A stretch of DNA of 64,000 bases from Caballeronia sp. GAFFF1 (GCF_023630705.1 NZ_JALQEM010000038.1:1-64000), one strand, 5' to 3'. Shown: positions 44,815-54,170, numbered from the stretch's first letter. A program made the numbers and translations. The notes: generated from the sequence alone by a model not told the origin.

Positions 44815-45387
44815 TCAAGCCGCCTGCAACGCCGCGCTTTGCGCGCGCGCCGCCTTCGCCTTGGTCTTGCCGGCGCGGGACGGCGGCTGACAGATACCGC
44901 ACACCATGCCGTGCGTCGGTTCGTGCGCGTGCGCGACGAACTTGCCGCGGCAGCGCGTGCAGCCCGCGAGGCGCAGGATGCCGGCTTCCTTGAAGCGCAC
45001 GAACGTCCAGGCGCGCGTCAGATCCATCTGGAGCGCTTCGCCGTTAAGCGTGAAGTGCTCGGCGTAGAGCGCGTAGGCGCGGCTCAAAAGATCCACGCGA
45101 TCGAGGCTCGCGCTGTTTTGCTCCAGGAACGCATACACGTTGGCGAACATCGATGCGTGAATGTTCGGCCCCCACGTCAGGTACCAGTCTTCCGAGAACG
45201 GAAGCATGCCTTTGGGCGGCGAAGCGCCCTTCACTTCGCGATAAAGGCGAATCAGACGATCGCGCGAGAGCTTCGGAAATTCCGATTCGAGCACCTGCAT
45301 GCGCGCGCCCAGCTTGATGAGCGTGATGGCGCGCAGGACTTGTGCGGCTTCCTCGGCGAGGCTCTTCGAAGTCGTGGTCGTGCTCAT
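44815..45387 (-). CDS. flhC: Flagellar transcriptional activator subunit FlhC
   Basis: A 190-residue FlhC. The zinc site of four Cys is present (CTRCRGKF and CGICQPP), together with FVRFKEAGILRLAGC and YREVKGASPPKGMLPFSEDW. With FlhD it forms the heterohexamer that activates class 2 flagellar genes. The frame is open to 45495, but MSTTTTSKSLAEEA at 45387 starts 3 bases after the flhD stop, as expected for this operon. It is followed by a FliA-controlled chemoreceptor operon on the same strand rather than motAB. Confidence 0.94.
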   Translation of the reverse strand: MSTTTTSKSLAEEAAQVLRAITLIKLGARMQVLESEFPKLSRDRLIRLYREVKGASPPKGMLPFSEDWYLTWGPNIHASMFANVYAFLEQNSASLDRVDLLSRAYALYAEHFTLNGEALQMDLTRAWTFVRFKEAGILRLAGCTRCRGKFVAHAHEPTHGMVCGICQPPSRAGKTKAKAARAQSAALQAA

Positions 45388-45389
45388 GG

Positions 45390-45689
45390 TCAGGCGGCAA
45401 TGAGAGCTGCGTTGGACAGGGCCGAAACCGGCGCATCGTGGCTGCGGCCCGCGAGGCCGCCGAGCATTTCGTCCGCGCTCATGCGGAAGAAGCACAGCAG
45501 TTGCGACGACGATGCCAGCTTGTCCGCCTGCGCCGGCGAGAGATTCAGAAGCGTGTCCGCGATTTCCGCCGACAGGCCCAAATGCGCTTGCGCCGCTTCG
45601 CGATCGGACGCCAATACACGCCGCGCGAGCGTCAAGTACGACAGGTTCAACTCGCGGATGGACGAAAGGTCTGGGCTGGCGTGTGTCAT
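45390..45689 (-). CDS. flhD: Flagellar transcriptional activator subunit FlhD
   Basis: A 99-residue FlhD. SSIRELNLSYLTLARRVLAS and LGLSAEIADTLLNLSPAQAD are its helices, with KLASSSQLLCFFRMSADEML at the dimer end. It is the partner of FlhC, encoded 2 bases downstream. MTHASPDLSS at 45689 is the start; the frame is open to 45758 but there the residues are not FlhD-like. A long AT-rich region lies upstream and should carry its regulation. Confidence 0.93.
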   Translation of the reverse strand: MTHASPDLSSIRELNLSYLTLARRVLASDREAAQAHLGLSAEIADTLLNLSPAQADKLASSSQLLCFFRMSADEMLGGLAGRSHDAPVSALSNAALIAA

Positions 45690-46275
45690 GGCTGGCGTAC
45701 CGAGGTAACTGTGACCGTGTTTGGCGTCTGGGGCGCCGTTACTCACAGCGCGAAGCAATTGTCTGGCTAATCGCAGCGATCTGCAACAAAAAGTTACAGT
45801 GGCAAACGTTCACGGAGGCTCGATATTTGGCTGCAAACGTTATCTGCCGATGATTTGTTCCACGGGGCACCTACGATTGACTACCTTAATATTCTGATAA
45901 CATCTTGTTTACGCCATTTATACGGCACGAAACGTATAGTTCGTCGAGTTTTATTTCGATTTTCCGACGATCGCACAAATCGGCAATACTTTCCGCATAA
46001 CACTTTTACCGCGGTTATTTCACGACAGTGTTACCACCGCTTACGTTTTTTGTAACGTTGTGCTGGGAGTGACTAGGCAGTCGTAGCGTCCGACGCCATC
46101 GCTGCGAAGAGCGCCTCAACTTGCGTGCAGGCGTTACTTCTCCCTACACCGGAAACTTGATATTGCGCCCTTCGCGTAGCCTTGATCCGCCGCGCCACAC
46201 AGCGAATTGATCCCGTCCAACCCTGCCTGCCGGAACAGGGCTTGCTCGGGCGTCATGACAAAACAGGAGACGACC
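45690..46275 (-). promoter_or_regulatory. AT-rich control region upstream of flhDC
   Basis: The stretch from about 45760 to 46060 is strikingly AT-rich compared with the rest of the window, with runs such as TTTTATTTCGATTTTC and GTTTACGCCATTTATAC. The upstream region of flhDC in other bacteria binds H-NS and many regulators, and such a region would fit. The remaining part (46060-46275) should hold the promoter of the plus-strand small genes. No gene is supported here. Confidence 0.6.
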
Positions 46276-46437
46276 ATGCCGGACCCGCGGAACCGGGGCG
46301 AGATCGACGGGACAGACGGTGTCATGCCTTGCCGCGAACGCTCCACGCCAGCGCGCAAGGGCAACAGAACACACAACGAACAGGCTCACGCGTCCACGCA
46401 TCCCGACAAAACCTATGAACCGAGGCGCGGCGACTAG
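46276..46437 (+). CDS. Small hydrophilic protein, unknown function
   Basis: A 53-residue polar protein rich in Arg, Asp, Thr and His (MPDPRNRGEIDGTDGVMPC start, ending YEPRRGD). No domain is seen. It has the best ribosome site nearby (AGGAGA at 46265-46270, six bases before the ATG), which is the main support. It precedes a lipoprotein gene by 17 bases. Could be a short real gene or chance. Confidence 0.35.
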   Translation: MPDPRNRGEIDGTDGVMPCRERSTPARKGNRTHNEQAHASTHPDKTYEPRRGD

Positions 46438-46454
46438 CCGGGCGGATAAGCATC

Positions 46455-46769
46455 ATGCGCGAGATTCGGATCAAGACTTCGTTAGCATCGGCGGCGCTTC
46501 TCGTGCTGGCCGGGTGCGTTGCGGGGGCAATGCCGCCTCCGGGCAGGCATCTGACGGACCTGGAATGCCGCGATCTTGCCGCGCTCCGAGCGAACGCGAG
46601 CCCCACTACGATGGCGCAGCATCAAGTAGAGCTCGGGGCGCTGCGCAAGGCCGGCTACGACCCGTCTCCGTTCTACGACGACCCTTACTACCCGGACGAT
46701 TTGCAGCAGGCACAGCGCCTCGTCGACTATTGGTTTCAGACGGAATGCCTGCCCGTTCTCGCGCAATGA
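46455..46769 (+). CDS. Small lipoprotein, DUF4148-like
   Basis: A 104-residue exported protein. The signal peptide ends in the lipobox LVLAGC (Cys at residue 21). The mature part has the DUF4148-like repeat: TTMAQHQVELGALRKAGYDP and PDDLQQAQRLVDYWFQTEC. Such proteins are common in Burkholderiales and have no known function. It may be anchored in the outer membrane. It is followed by a patatin gene on the same strand after 85 bases. Confidence 0.72.
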   Translation: MREIRIKTSLASAALLVLAGCVAGAMPPPGRHLTDLECRDLAALRANASPTTMAQHQVELGALRKAGYDPSPFYDDPYYPDDLQQAQRLVDYWFQTECLPVLAQ

Positions 46770-46854
46770 CGACGGCCGCCGGACTCCGGCGTCGCGATTC
46801 CATGAAAGCCGATGCCTGCCGGGATGCGAACGCGCCGCGGCAACTGGAGAACAT

Positions 46855-47964
46855 ATGGCGCAGCAAGACAACGGCGTAGGCGGGCGCCCACGCATCGCAC
46901 TGGCGCTGCAAGGCGGCGGCGCGATCGGCGCGTTTCAGGCGGGCGTGCTCGAGGTATTGCACGAGGCGAACGTCGAGATTGACGCGTGCTGCGGATCGTC
47001 GATCGGCGCCATTAACGCCGCCATTTTCTTCGGCAACGCGCCGGAGCATCGCGTGGACCGGCTCAGGCAGTTCTATCAACGCGTGTCGGTTCCCGGCACG
47101 ACGCTGCGCGACCGCATGGCGTCCTTGATCGAGGGACTGGCATTCGCGAACGACGACTTTCGCCGCATGCTGGCCGAGGCCGATCAAAGCTACGCGATCA
47201 GCGCGGGCCTGCCGGGTTTCTTCACGCGACGGCTTGCGGTGCCGTGGACCACCGGCAGCGAAGCGCCGGAACTTGCCAGCATCATGGACATGCGCCCGCT
47301 CTATCAGACGCTCGCGAGCCTTTGCGATTTCGACGAACTCAACCGCAGCGCGACGCAGGTCAGCGTCATCGCAGCAAATGTCGCGACCGGCGAACCGCAT
47401 TACTTCGATAATCGCGGCGACGGTCTCCAAGCACCGATGATCGTCGCGTCGGGCTCGCTGCCGCCGTGGTTCGCAGCCGTGCAAATCGGCGACGCGTGGT
47501 ACTGGGACGGCTCGCTGGTATCCGCCGCGCCGCTGCAACGTATTGTCGAGACGGCGCCCGCGGACGTCGAGACGATCATCTTGCGTGCCGACCTGTGGAC
47601 CCCCGAAGGTCAGGTGCCGGACAATCTGACCGACGCCGAGATCCGGCAGAAGAACATCGAGCATGGCAGTCGCGCGGCGGCCTACCATCAGACGTTCGAC
47701 GAATTGCAGCGCCTAAGGGCGCTTCTCGCTCACGCGCTCGCATGCATTCCGGCAGCGCAACGCCAATCCGATCCTCAACTCATGAACGCAGCGGCGCTCG
47801 CGGGCGCGCGGCCGGTCCGCATCGTGCCGGTCGACTATGCGTTTTCCCAGCGCGAATCGCACTTCAAGGACGGACAGTTCACCGCGGCGGCGATCGAAAC
47901 CCACTGGGCTCACGGGCGAGAGGCAGCGCAAGCGGCGCTTGCTCGTATCGAAGAGCGTGAGTGA
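46855..47964 (+). CDS. Patatin-like phospholipase
   Basis: A 369-residue patatin with its N-terminal oxyanion motif ALQGGGAIGAFQAGVL, nucleophile Ser in the GSSIGAIN elbow and catalytic Asp in YWDGSLVSAAPLQ. The C-terminal third resembles the DUF3734 tail often attached to bacterial patatins. The protein lacks a signal peptide, so it is probably cytoplasmic or secreted by another route. It would deacylate phospholipids or polyesters. The substrate cannot be fixed from sequence. Confidence 0.9.
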   Translation: MAQQDNGVGGRPRIALALQGGGAIGAFQAGVLEVLHEANVEIDACCGSSIGAINAAIFFGNAPEHRVDRLRQFYQRVSVPGTTLRDRMASLIEGLAFANDDFRRMLAEADQSYAISAGLPGFFTRRLAVPWTTGSEAPELASIMDMRPLYQTLASLCDFDELNRSATQVSVIAANVATGEPHYFDNRGDGLQAPMIVASGSLPPWFAAVQIGDAWYWDGSLVSAAPLQRIVETAPADVETIILRADLWTPEGQVPDNLTDAEIRQKNIEHGSRAAAYHQTFDELQRLRALLAHALACIPAAQRQSDPQLMNAAALAGARPVRIVPVDYAFSQRESHFKDGQFTAAAIETHWAHGREAAQAALARIEERE

Positions 47965-48094
47965 ATCCGCGTCGTGCGATACGAACGGTCGATCAGGGTC
48001 GTCCGCACGAAGCCTCCAGACGGTCTGCCTAACGGCCCGATGCGTGCGATTCGCTAAAGGCCCGCGAGAAACCGTTGCGGCCTGCTACCCGCCT

Positions 48095-48322
48095 TCACGC
48101 GTGCACGCGGAACGGCGGCAGCGGCATCTCGTCGCCCTCGATGAAGGCGGTCGCGCACCGAACGGCGAAATTGATGGCGCCCTCTTCGTTGGCAAACATG
48201 CCTAGCTTTCCGAGCGATGTTGCGTGGCCGTCTTCTTCGAGCAATGCCACAGAAGCCACGAAGCCGTTGCCAGCCTGGGTGATCCTCGGCTCGAAGGCCG
48301 CGCCGCGGTGGTAAATGATCAT
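48095..48322 (-). CDS. Small conserved-looking protein of unknown function
   Basis: A 75-residue protein (MIIYHRGAAFEPRITQAGNG start, then VASVALLEEDGHATSLGKLG). The alternating strand pattern and soluble nature suggest a small alpha/beta fold. GAGAGA precedes the ATG, and codon use is typical of the genome. I do not recognise the family. It stands alone, convergent with the patatin gene. Confidence 0.6.
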   Translation of the reverse strand: MIIYHRGAAFEPRITQAGNGFVASVALLEEDGHATSLGKLGMFANEEGAINFAVRCATAFIEGDEMPLPPFRVHA

Positions 48323-49157
48323 GTTCGTCTCTCTCAGGTTCGGTTCAGCCAGTCGACGGCTTTCCTCGAAGAAGCCATCGCGTTCCCTGTCTAAACTTTT
48401 TGTATTGAAGGGCAGCGGAGCACCGGCGCATGGCCGGTCGTCTAACCTTTGTCAAACCGTGAGAAGAATAATGAACCGCCGCGTGGACCGCATCGGATTT
48501 AACAAACAGTAACGTATCTGCAATAAGCTCTTAAGATAGATGATTCCGACGGCGCTATCGAATATGCGCCGTTTATCCGTCGCTCAAAAGACGAAGCCCC
48601 GGCCAACATCCGATGGCCGGGGCTTGCGCTTGCAACGGTAATTACTCAACAACGACTGCTGGAACAGCATCCGCCTTGGGACTGCGCCTGCCATACCGCG
48701 CAAGTCCATCAACCGCTAATGCGACAACCGCTGGTCCGGAAAAATTAAGGTTGGCCGGCTTGCTCGGTGACGTTCGTTTCGCGATTCATGGCGCTTGATT
48801 GCTCGCCATGAGAAGCAGTGTATGCGGCGTCGGACACGGGGTATCCAATGAAAAAGCGGTGAAAACGCTGTCTTCCCGGCCGAATGCTTTTTCTGCTGCC
48901 GCCGATAAGGGCGGCGGTCGGCATGCCGGCTTGAGCGCCAATCCATTGCGGCGAAAGCAGCGGCAAGTACGTCACCGCACGCGCCTCGCGCAGTTATCGG
49001 ATTTTCGCAGCGCCGTCATGAATCTTCGCTCTAATACGGCGCGTCGCGGTCTCGTTCACAGGTGGACCGTCGATTGCGAAGCTCTACAGCCGCGACGGCA
49101 TCGGACATTGCGCGATGCCGTCCGATCCGAGCCGGTCAACCAAGGACAACAGAAGCG
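48323..49157. other. Intergenic region with strong hairpin and possible remnants
   Basis: About 830 bases with no supported gene. A strong hairpin at 48594-48625 is listed separately. Upstream of it on the minus strand (48640-48975) readable peptides occur in changing frames, for example one ending PKADAVPAVVVE, without a start codon. These may be a decayed small gene whose terminator survives. Confidence 0.4.
48594..48625. terminator. Strong GC hairpin, bidirectional terminator candidate
   Basis: AAGCCCCGGCCA and its perfect complement form a 12-base stem with an 8-base loop. The A-rich and T-rich stem ends could act as weak tracts in either direction. No intact gene directly precedes it on either strand, which makes its owner unclear. 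Confidence 0.6.
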
Positions 49158-49394
49158 ATGAACATTGCAACGAAGTGCATAGTAACGACTGCCCTCGCGT
49201 GGGGCCTATCCACCGCCGCGCTCGCTCAGGGCAATGCCGGCGGCATACCCGGCGGTAACGGGGCCGGCCGCGGCGGAGTCGGCGTGGGCACGCCGAACGG
49301 CAACGGCGAAACCGGCGCGCCTGCCGGTCCGTCCGGGAAACACTCCACACTTCATCTGAAGCACCATCATCACAAGCACAAGCAGACGAGCTGA
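49158..49394 (+). CDS. Small secreted glycine-rich protein with His/Lys tail
   Basis: A 78-residue protein. The signal peptide is MNIATKCIVTTALAWGLSTA, ending at ALAQ (about residue 24). The mature chain is Gly/Asn-rich (GGIPGGNGAGRGGVGVGTPN) and ends in a histidine-lysine cluster (KHHHHKHKQTS), which could bind metal or an anionic surface. It resembles the protein at 1604-1945 in build. The start is fixed by the signal peptide. Function unknown. Confidence 0.7.
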   Translation: MNIATKCIVTTALAWGLSTAALAQGNAGGIPGGNGAGRGGVGVGTPNGNGETGAPAGPSGKHSTLHLKHHHHKHKQTS

Positions 49395-49859
49395 ACTGCT
49401 GACGGCTGTTTGCCGCTTCGCTCACGCGACGCCGGTGTGAAGCGGCACCGTCGGGCCTGCGCGGCGCTTGTGTAATGCGCTGCCCGAGACAACGAGCGTT
49501 GGTCGTCGTGCCGCCGTGCAGGGTCCATCTGTCAGCGAGCCAGGCCGCGCCCGTGACCAATTAACGCAACGGTGTTGCGCAGACGTTCGATCGCCGCGGT
49601 CTTTCCCGCCGAAGCATCGCATCGGTTGGCGAGCCGCCCGCGCTCGACAGACCGCTGCTGCTCGATATCACCACTTCCCCGCACGCACGGAACATCGGCT
49701 AGCGCACGATCAGACTCCACAAGAGCCGCTTTCGCTCGCTGACCCGGTTCTACGATCATCACCGCCCGCAGGCCAAACGCGTCGCTTTGCGCCACGCCCG
49801 CGAGCCGCTTCTAGGCAGACCACGCACGATCTCTGCTTGTCCAGAAGCGGAGGTGTCTC
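49395..49859. other. Intergenic stretch, no supported gene
   Basis: About 465 bases. A minus-strand frame at 49532-49795 (87 codons) reads fairly well but has no ribosome site or recognisable family; I do not call it. The end of the region should hold the promoter of the phosphatase gene at 49860. Confidence 0.4.
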
Positions 49860-50303
49860 ATGCGCGACATTGTGCTGTTCGATCTGGACGGGACCATCGG
49901 ACTGATTCAACACCGGGTGCACCACATCAGCGGAAAACGGCGCAACTGGCATGCCTTCTTCGCCGCATGTGGCGACGATCTCCCGAACGCGCCGGTCATC
50001 GAGACGCTGCATACGCACGCAGCGCGGCATCGCATCTGGATCGCGTCGGGCCGCAGCGACGAGGTACGCGCCGAGACCGAAGCGTGGCTCGACCTGCATG
50101 TGGGCATGCATCACATCGACACGCTGCTGATGCGCCGCGCCGGAGACCGGCAGGCCGACGACCGGCTCAAACGCGGATGGTTGCACAACGGCTCGATTCC
50201 GCGCGAGAGGGTCTTGTGCGTCTACGATGACCGCCAGCGCGTGGTCGATATGTGGCGATCCGAGGGCCTGGCATGCTTTCAGGTCGCGCCGGGGGACTTC
50301 TGA
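49860..50303 (+). CDS. HAD-family phosphatase, polynucleotide-kinase 3'-phosphatase-like
   Basis: A 147-residue HAD hydrolase. The catalytic motif is FDLDGT with Asp8 and Asp10, and motif 2 is IASGRS. The later part has DTLLMRRAGDRQADDRLKRG and VYDDRQRVVDMW, the pattern of the phosphatase domain of T4 polynucleotide kinase. No kinase domain is attached. Members remove 3'-phosphates from nucleic acid ends or act on small phosphate esters. It precedes a diguanylate cyclase gene, with no evident functional link. Confidence 0.85.
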   Translation: MRDIVLFDLDGTIGLIQHRVHHISGKRRNWHAFFAACGDDLPNAPVIETLHTHAARHRIWIASGRSDEVRAETEAWLDLHVGMHHIDTLLMRRAGDRQADDRLKRGWLHNGSIPRERVLCVYDDRQRVVDMWRSEGLACFQVAPGDF

Positions 50304-50427
50304 TGACAACGCCGCCGACGCACCGGAAATTTCGCCCTTGCAGGAGCGTCTTACTCAAGAATTGCCGATAGCTGCCGTAATCCACTTGTCGCTCGGCGTC
50401 GGTGCCGGCCCAGACCGAGGATCCGTA

Positions 50428-51825
50428 GTGCAAAAATCGCTCATTCACCTGCCATCGACGTCGAAAGACCGCGTCGCAGCGGCTGTCACCGCCGCCATCG
50501 CGCTGATCGGCGCTTTTATCGTGTGGCCGCACGCCAGGCAGCCCGGCCCGGTCATCGTCCCTTTCCTGCCCATCTTCGCTACCTGGGTCACCCTCACGGA
50601 AGGTCTCACCGCTTTCCTGCTTTGGACGCAGTACCGCATTTCCGGGCGTCTTCTCTTCGCGACGCTCAGCGGCGCGTACGCCTTCGTGAGTCTGATCGCG
50701 GCCATCCAGTTGCTGGTTTTTCCCGGCGTCTTCTCGCCGGGCGGCCTGCTCGGCGCCGGCGCGCAAACCGCCGTCTGGATATGGGTGTTCTGGCATGGCG
50801 GATTTCCTGCCCTCGTCACCGTGTCGCTGGCTGCGCGATCCTGCGCTCCGGGCGTGCGCAACCACCTGCCCGGACACGCGGCGCTCTTCGGCGCGCTCGC
50901 GCTCGCCTCCGGTTGCTCGGCGCTGGCGCTCATGGGCAAAGACATCCTTCCCGTCATGGTGGCGTCGGGCGGCTCGTATTCGGGCCTGTCGAGCAGTCCC
51001 GCCGCGTTGATCGTCGAGGCGACCTGTCTCGCGGCGCTCGGCCTGCATATCTCGACCACGCGGCTGCGCTCGCTGATGGACCTGTGGCTCGCCGTCGCGT
51101 TGCTGGCGGCGCTGATCGACGTGACGCTCACGCTGTCCGCGGGCGCCCGCTACAGCGTCGGCTGGTACGCCGCGCGGGTCGCCTCGATGCTGTCGTCGAG
51201 CGCGGTTCTCGGGATGCTGATCTACGAGACGAGCGGGCTGTATCGCAAGCTCACCGACGCGCATGTGAAACTGCTCGAGAGTTCGGCTCGCGATGGGCTG
51301 ACGGGCGTCTTCAACCGCGCATATTTCGACGAGCGATACAGCCACGAGCACACGCTCGCCGCCTCCTCCGGCTATTCGCTTTGCGTGCTGCTGATCGACG
51401 TCGACAACTTCAAGGCGTACAACGACACCTTCGGCCACCTGGCCGGCGATGACTGCCTGAGAAAGGTCGCGCAGGCGCTGACCGAGACGCTGACGCGAAA
51501 GGGCGACTTCGTCGCGCGGTATGGCGGCGAAGAATTCGTCGTCGTGCTTCCGGCGTGTGACGCGGCGGCGGGTCTCGCCGTGGCCGAGAAGCTCCGCGCA
51601 GCCGTGGAGAAGGCAGCGTTGCCCGCGCCGAGGCCGGGCGCTGTCGTCACCATCTCCGTCGGCCATGCTTGCCGGGACGCCGCCTCGCGGCAGACCGCCA
51701 AGGCGCTGCTCGAAGCCGCTGACGCGGCACTGTATGCGGCAAAGGCAGGCGGCAGGAATGGCGTCGCCAGCGCGCGCCTCGACAAGCTGAGCGGCGGCCT
51801 TGTCCGACAGACTTCGGCGTCCTGA
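50428..51825 (+). CDS. Diguanylate cyclase with MASE4 membrane sensor
   Basis: A 465-residue protein. The N-terminal half is a MASE4 integral-membrane sensor with about eight segments (pattern GAGAQTAVWIWVFWHGGFPAL). The C-terminal half is a GGDEF domain with active site RYGGEEFVV and an intact inhibitory I-site, RKGDFVARYGGEEF (RxxD spaced five before GGEEF). It makes cyclic di-GMP and should be feedback-inhibited. The frame is open to 50227, but the GTG at 50428 has GAGG seven bases upstream and starts just before the first membrane segment; ATG alternatives are poorer. The start is a judgement. Confidence 0.9.
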   Translation: MQKSLIHLPSTSKDRVAAAVTAAIALIGAFIVWPHARQPGPVIVPFLPIFATWVTLTEGLTAFLLWTQYRISGRLLFATLSGAYAFVSLIAAIQLLVFPGVFSPGGLLGAGAQTAVWIWVFWHGGFPALVTVSLAARSCAPGVRNHLPGHAALFGALALASGCSALALMGKDILPVMVASGGSYSGLSSSPAALIVEATCLAALGLHISTTRLRSLMDLWLAVALLAALIDVTLTLSAGARYSVGWYAARVASMLSSSAVLGMLIYETSGLYRKLTDAHVKLLESSARDGLTGVFNRAYFDERYSHEHTLAASSGYSLCVLLIDVDNFKAYNDTFGHLAGDDCLRKVAQALTETLTRKGDFVARYGGEEFVVVLPACDAAAGLAVAEKLRAAVEKAALPAPRPGAVVTISVGHACRDAASRQTAKALLEAADAALYAAKAGGRNGVASARLDKLSGGLVRQTSAS

Positions 51826-52217
51826 GCGGAAAGCGCGTCCCGCCGGTCTCTGAGGAAGCTTCGTCTCCGAGTCACGCGAGGCAACCGTCGCCGTCCGTCG
51901 CTTCATCGAACGACACGCCGGAGCCACTCGCGCTTAACCGCGCGCGGGGCTCATGCGCGCCGCCGGGCATCACCCGTCGCAAGCCGCTCCCGCGCTGCGA
52001 AGTCTTCCGGCGCGGTCGAAGACGAAGCGCGACACCGGCTTCTTCGCGATCTCGGCAATCCCGCGGATCTTCTCCTCGGGCGTCTCCATGCGCTCGGCAA
52101 GCACCGACGGATGCGCTTTCTGAGCAGTCTGCCGCAGAATCTCGGCGCGGCATCCTCGTCGATGCTGCCGCGCAGTTCGACACTCGCAGTCTCCCCCCGG
52201 CGCGAGGACACGTTCTC
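51826..52217. other. Convergent intergenic region with a coding remnant
   Basis: About 390 bases between convergent genes. On the minus strand, 51970-52140 reads AEILRQTAQKAHPSVLAERM and ETPEEKIRGIAEIAKKPVSR, while 52140-52211 continues in another frame as SVELRGSIDEDAA. This looks like a small gene broken by one frameshift. Family not recognised. Confidence 0.35.
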
Positions 52218-54170
52218 CTAACCCGCGGTGACGGCGCTCTCGATCGCGTGATTGAGCTGCGCCACGTCCACCGGCTTCGTGAAGTGATAGTCGAATCCCG
52301 CGTCTGCGGTGCGCGCGCGGTCCTGAGGCTGCCCCCATCCGGTGATGGCGATGAGCGTGACGTTCGCCGTCGACGGTCTCGACCTGATGCGGTGCGCGAC
52401 CTCGATTCCGCTCATGCCCGGCAAGCCGAGGTCGAGCAAGATCACTTCGGGCGTATAGTGGCTCAGTATGTCGACCGCCTCTTCGCCGGAGTAGACGGTC
52501 CGCACTTCGTGTCCTTCGAGTTCGAGGAGCGCGGTGAGCGCGTCGGCCGCATCGACGTTGTCATCCACGACGAGGATTCGATGCTTCTCCATTTCGGCCG
52601 GAACGGCGGGCATGTCGCGCGCGGCAGCGGGCGGCGGCACCACGCGGCACTGCGCCGGAAGATGCACCGAGAAGCAACTCCCCTGGTCTTTACCGGCGCT
52701 CGATGCGGTCAGCCGGCCTCCATGCAGCTCGATCAGCGATTTCGACAGCGCGAGTCCGATGCCGAGCCCGCCTTGTCGATGATGGTCGCGATGCACTTGA
52801 GAAAACATTGAGAAAATGGCCGACAGCTTGTCGGAATCGATACCGATGCCGTTATCCGCGACCGACAGCACAATCTCGGCGTCGTCTGCCTTGGCCGTCA
52901 GTTCGATGCGACCGCCGGACGGCGTGTATTTCGCGGCGTTCGTCAACAGGTTCGCCAATACCTGCGCGATCCGCAGACGGTCCGCCTCGATGTGCAACGG
53001 CCGCGAGGGCAGCTTCACGATAAGGTCGTGACCTTTGCCCTCCAGCATCGGCCGCGCCGTGTCCACCGCGTCCTCGACGACATCGCGCAGCGCCACGGCT
53101 TCCTTGCGAAGCGTCAGCGCGCCGCGCGTGATGCGTGACACGTCGAGCAGGTCGTCCAGCAAAAGCGCCATCGCGGCCGACTGTCGGCGCAGCACCGTGA
53201 TGCACCACTTGCGGCGCTCGTCGGTCAGGTGAGGCTGTTCCAGAATCTCCGCGACCTGCCGGATCGGGGCGAGCGGGTTGCGCAACTCGTGCGCAAGCGT
53301 CGCGAGGAACTCGTCCTTGCGCCGGTCGGCTTCGGAAAGCGCCTGCTCGGCGCGCACGCGCGGCGTCACGTCACCGAACCAGGCAACCACCGAACCGTTG
53401 AGCGACGCAGCGACGACATGGAACCACTGCTCACCGTGCTCTCCCTGAACGCTTATGTCGAACGCATCGCGGCCCTCGCCTTCCGCCAACGGCGCGAGCC
53501 GCTTCAGGAGCACGTCGGCGTCCCAGCCGTGCGGGCGCACATACGTGGTCGAACTGCCGATGACCACCGCTGTCGCCCGATTGAACAAGTGCGCGGCGGC
53601 ATCGTTGAGGTAGTCCCACCGAAGCTCCGTCACGCGGCCGTTGCGCACCACCGGCGTGAGGATGAAGAACGGCACGCCCGCGCTGTTCAGCGCCACGTCG
53701 AACCGGTGCCGCGCGTCGCGCTCCAGTTGCAAGAGGCGCTCGGCCGTCTCCTGCGAAGCGGCTTCGGCCCTCCCGGCCCGTCTTGCAACCTTGGCTAACT
53801 GCTGGCCCGCCGCCACGAGAAGCGCGCCGACTACGACGAAAGCCAGCAATACGACTCGGTCGGCGTGCCCCTCGACGGTCAGACTGCCGACAGGCGGCAT
53901 CCACAATGCGCCGTACACGAAACCGACTGCCAGAAGGAGCACGCCCGACCAGCCGCCGAACAGCACCGTGATCAAGGGAAGCGATGCGCTGACGAGAAGA
54001 AACGTCAGCCGCCCGTGGGCCACCACGGTCAGGATTTGTTGCGCCACCAAAACGGCGGCGGTGGACGCGACTCCGAACACCAGGCGCTTGCCCGGCGGGT
54101 ATTGAGCGATTCGAACAATCATGGTCGGAAACTCGTCTGATTGATTACGCCTTTCGCCTGCATTATGCAT
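52218..54170 (-). CDS. Hybrid sensor histidine kinase with receiver domain
   Basis: A protein of about 650 residues. The N-terminus holds four or so membrane segments (DUF4118-like, LVFGVASTAAVLVAQQIL on), a PAS-like sensor follows (WDYLNDAAAHLFNRATAVVI), then the phospho-acceptor box FLATLAHELRNPLAP, the ATPase with GLGIGLALSKSLIELHGG, and a C-terminal receiver (ILLDLGLPGMSG). It autophosphorylates and passes phosphate to its own receiver; the output is unknown. The start is uncertain: 54212, 54170 (AGGAGGA almost touching it) and 54122 are all possible. It is divergent from an SDR gene. Confidence 0.9.
   Translation of the reverse strand: MHNAGERRNQSDEFPTMIVRIAQYPPGKRLVFGVASTAAVLVAQQILTVVAHGRLTFLLVSASLPLITVLFGGWSGVLLLAVGFVYGALWMPPVGSLTVEGHADRVVLLAFVVVGALLVAAGQQLAKVARRAGRAEAASQETAERLLQLERDARHRFDVALNSAGVPFFILTPVVRNGRVTELRWDYLNDAAAHLFNRATAVVIGSSTTYVRPHGWDADVLLKRLAPLAEGEGRDAFDISVQGEHGEQWFHVVAASLNGSVVAWFGDVTPRVRAEQALSEADRRKDEFLATLAHELRNPLAPIRQVAEILEQPHLTDERRKWCITVLRRQSAAMALLLDDLLDVSRITRGALTLRKEAVALRDVVEDAVDTARPMLEGKGHDLIVKLPSRPLHIEADRLRIAQVLANLLTNAAKYTPSGGRIELTAKADDAEIVLSVADNGIGIDSDKLSAIFSMFSQVHRDHHRQGGLGIGLALSKSLIELHGGRLTASSAGKDQGSCFSVHLPAQCRVVPPPAAARDMPAVPAEMEKHRILVVDDNVDAADALTALLELEGHEVRTVYSGEEAVDILSHYTPEVILLDLGLPGMSGIEVAHRIRSRPSTANVTLIAITGWGQPQDRARTADAGFDYHFTKPVDVAQLNHAIESAVTAG

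Noticed and set aside
45855..46055. 66-codon frame in the AT-rich flhDC upstream region
   Set aside because: AT-rich, no ribosome site and no protein-like pattern; better explained as regulatory DNA.
49532..49795. 87-codon minus-strand frame ahead of the HAD gene
   Set aside because: Reads moderately well but has no ribosome site or family resemblance, and no conserved motif; too weak to call.
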